This document shows positions 63,814 to 64,000 of a stretch of 64,000 bases of DNA, piece after piece. The stretch's first letter is position 1; each line of letters opens with the position of its first letter. A program made the translations under genes and the position numbers. The notes beneath the pieces were generated by a model. That model made no database searches. It was not told where the DNA came from and worked only from the letters and a program-made list of their open reading frames with translations. Origin of the DNA: Sulfurovum riftiae (GTDB taxonomy: Bacteria > Campylobacterota > Campylobacteria > Campylobacterales > Sulfurovaceae); contig NZ_LNKT01000012.1 in the NCBI RefSeq assembly GCF_001595645.1, positions 226,227-290,226 on the forward strand, given 5' to 3'.

Positions 63814-64000
63814 TTATAGTATTTTCTTGGCAAAAGCTATTATTCTTTTTTTTATAATAGATTTAATAATATTTTTTTTTATAATCAAGGTATCATAAAT
63901 TGTTAAATTTATCCTAAATTCATCAAAAAATTTCTGATTTTGTTCACAATAAAGTATCAAAATTTTTCTATATATTTCAGGTTTGATATAATTATTAAGT
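63814..64000 (-). CDS. C-terminal part of a further glycan-operon gene, running off the window
   Basis: On the minus strand a frame is open from the window edge to TAA at 63814-63816, about 61 codons, ending KKRIIAFAKKIL. It is very AT-rich and lies 31 bp before the next gene, as expected for the operon. Function cannot be told from this part. Confidence 0.5.
   Translation of the reverse strand, partial: LNNYIKPEIYRKILILYCEQNQKFFDEFRINLTIYDTLIIKKNIIKSIIKKRIIAFAKKIL

Noticed and set aside
47000..64000. Absence of REP elements in the right 17 kb as proof of recent acquisition
   Set aside because: Housekeeping stretches of 12-15 kb in this window (14.5-27.2 and 27.3-42.8 kb) are equally free of GTAG REP pairs, so absence alone is not informative.

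Overview
The window looks like chromosome of a Campylobacterota (epsilonproteobacterial) chemolithotroph of the Sulfurovum/Sulfurimonas type. The support is: an MqnA-type futalosine menaquinone gene, a PglB-type N-glycosylation locus, separate but overlapping rpoB and rpoC, a tRNA-tuf-rpmG-secE-nusG-rpl-rpoBC-rpsLG-fusA superoperon, gyrB close to queF, and a SulP transporter paired with a beta-carbonic anhydrase. No 16S rRNA gene is present, so the genus is an inference.

Layout. 0-8.6 kb: end of a putative fumarate reductase/succinate dehydrogenase flavoprotein gene, its iron-sulfur subunit, a thioesterase, an HEGGH membrane protein, leuC, an RqcH/NFACT protein, cdsA-dxr, a small hydrolase and tsaD. 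8.9-14.2 kb: gyrB, a degenerate GGDEF-EAL protein, queF, a stand-alone repressor-type DNA-binding protein, a DUF2853-like protein and a hypothetical. 14.5-32.4 kb (minus strand): translation/transcription superoperon. It starts at a consensus promoter near 32.34 kb, runs through four tRNAs, tuf, rpmG, tRNA-Trp, secE, nusG, rplK, rplA, rplJ, rplL, rpoB and rpoC, and is followed by rpsL, rpsG and fusA. 32.4-36.8 kb (plus): yaaA, a 32-residue membrane peptide, then an LsrG-like monooxygenase, a class II aldolase, an LsrK-like kinase and a SUI1-family factor. 36.8-42.8 kb (minus): SulP plus carbonic anhydrase, SagB-type oxidoreductase, DUF309, DUF255 thioredoxin protein. 42.9-48.8 kb: DksA-like protein, an S24 (LexA/CI-like) repressor with a divergent 35-residue ORF, molybdopterin genes moeA-moaE-moaD, mqnA, gltX and a ComEA-like protein. 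48.8-64 kb (minus): one tightly overlapping run of protein-glycosylation and glycan genes (pglF, pglE, HAD, ATP-grasp, pglC, pglB, glycosyltransferases, fdtB/fdtA-like genes, methyltransferases) that continues past the window edge.

Two themes stand out. First, a family of paired, hairpin-forming REP sequences with a GTAG foot (REPIN-like) occurs at eleven places. One lies in frame inside the rqcH-like gene, two supply the TAG stop codon of a gene (dxr, mqnA), and one sits between rplJ and rplL. Second, the pgl locus has an ATP-grasp enzyme and a HAD hydrolase between pglE and pglC and no PglD acetyltransferase. This resembles the Neisseria PglB2 arrangement that makes a glyceramido sugar, so the glycan attached by this PglB may start with a non-standard N-acylated sugar. 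A third point is that two unlinked repressor-type genes (13.2 and 43.9 kb) share a nearly identical 17-bp upstream sequence, which suggests a small common regulatory circuit.
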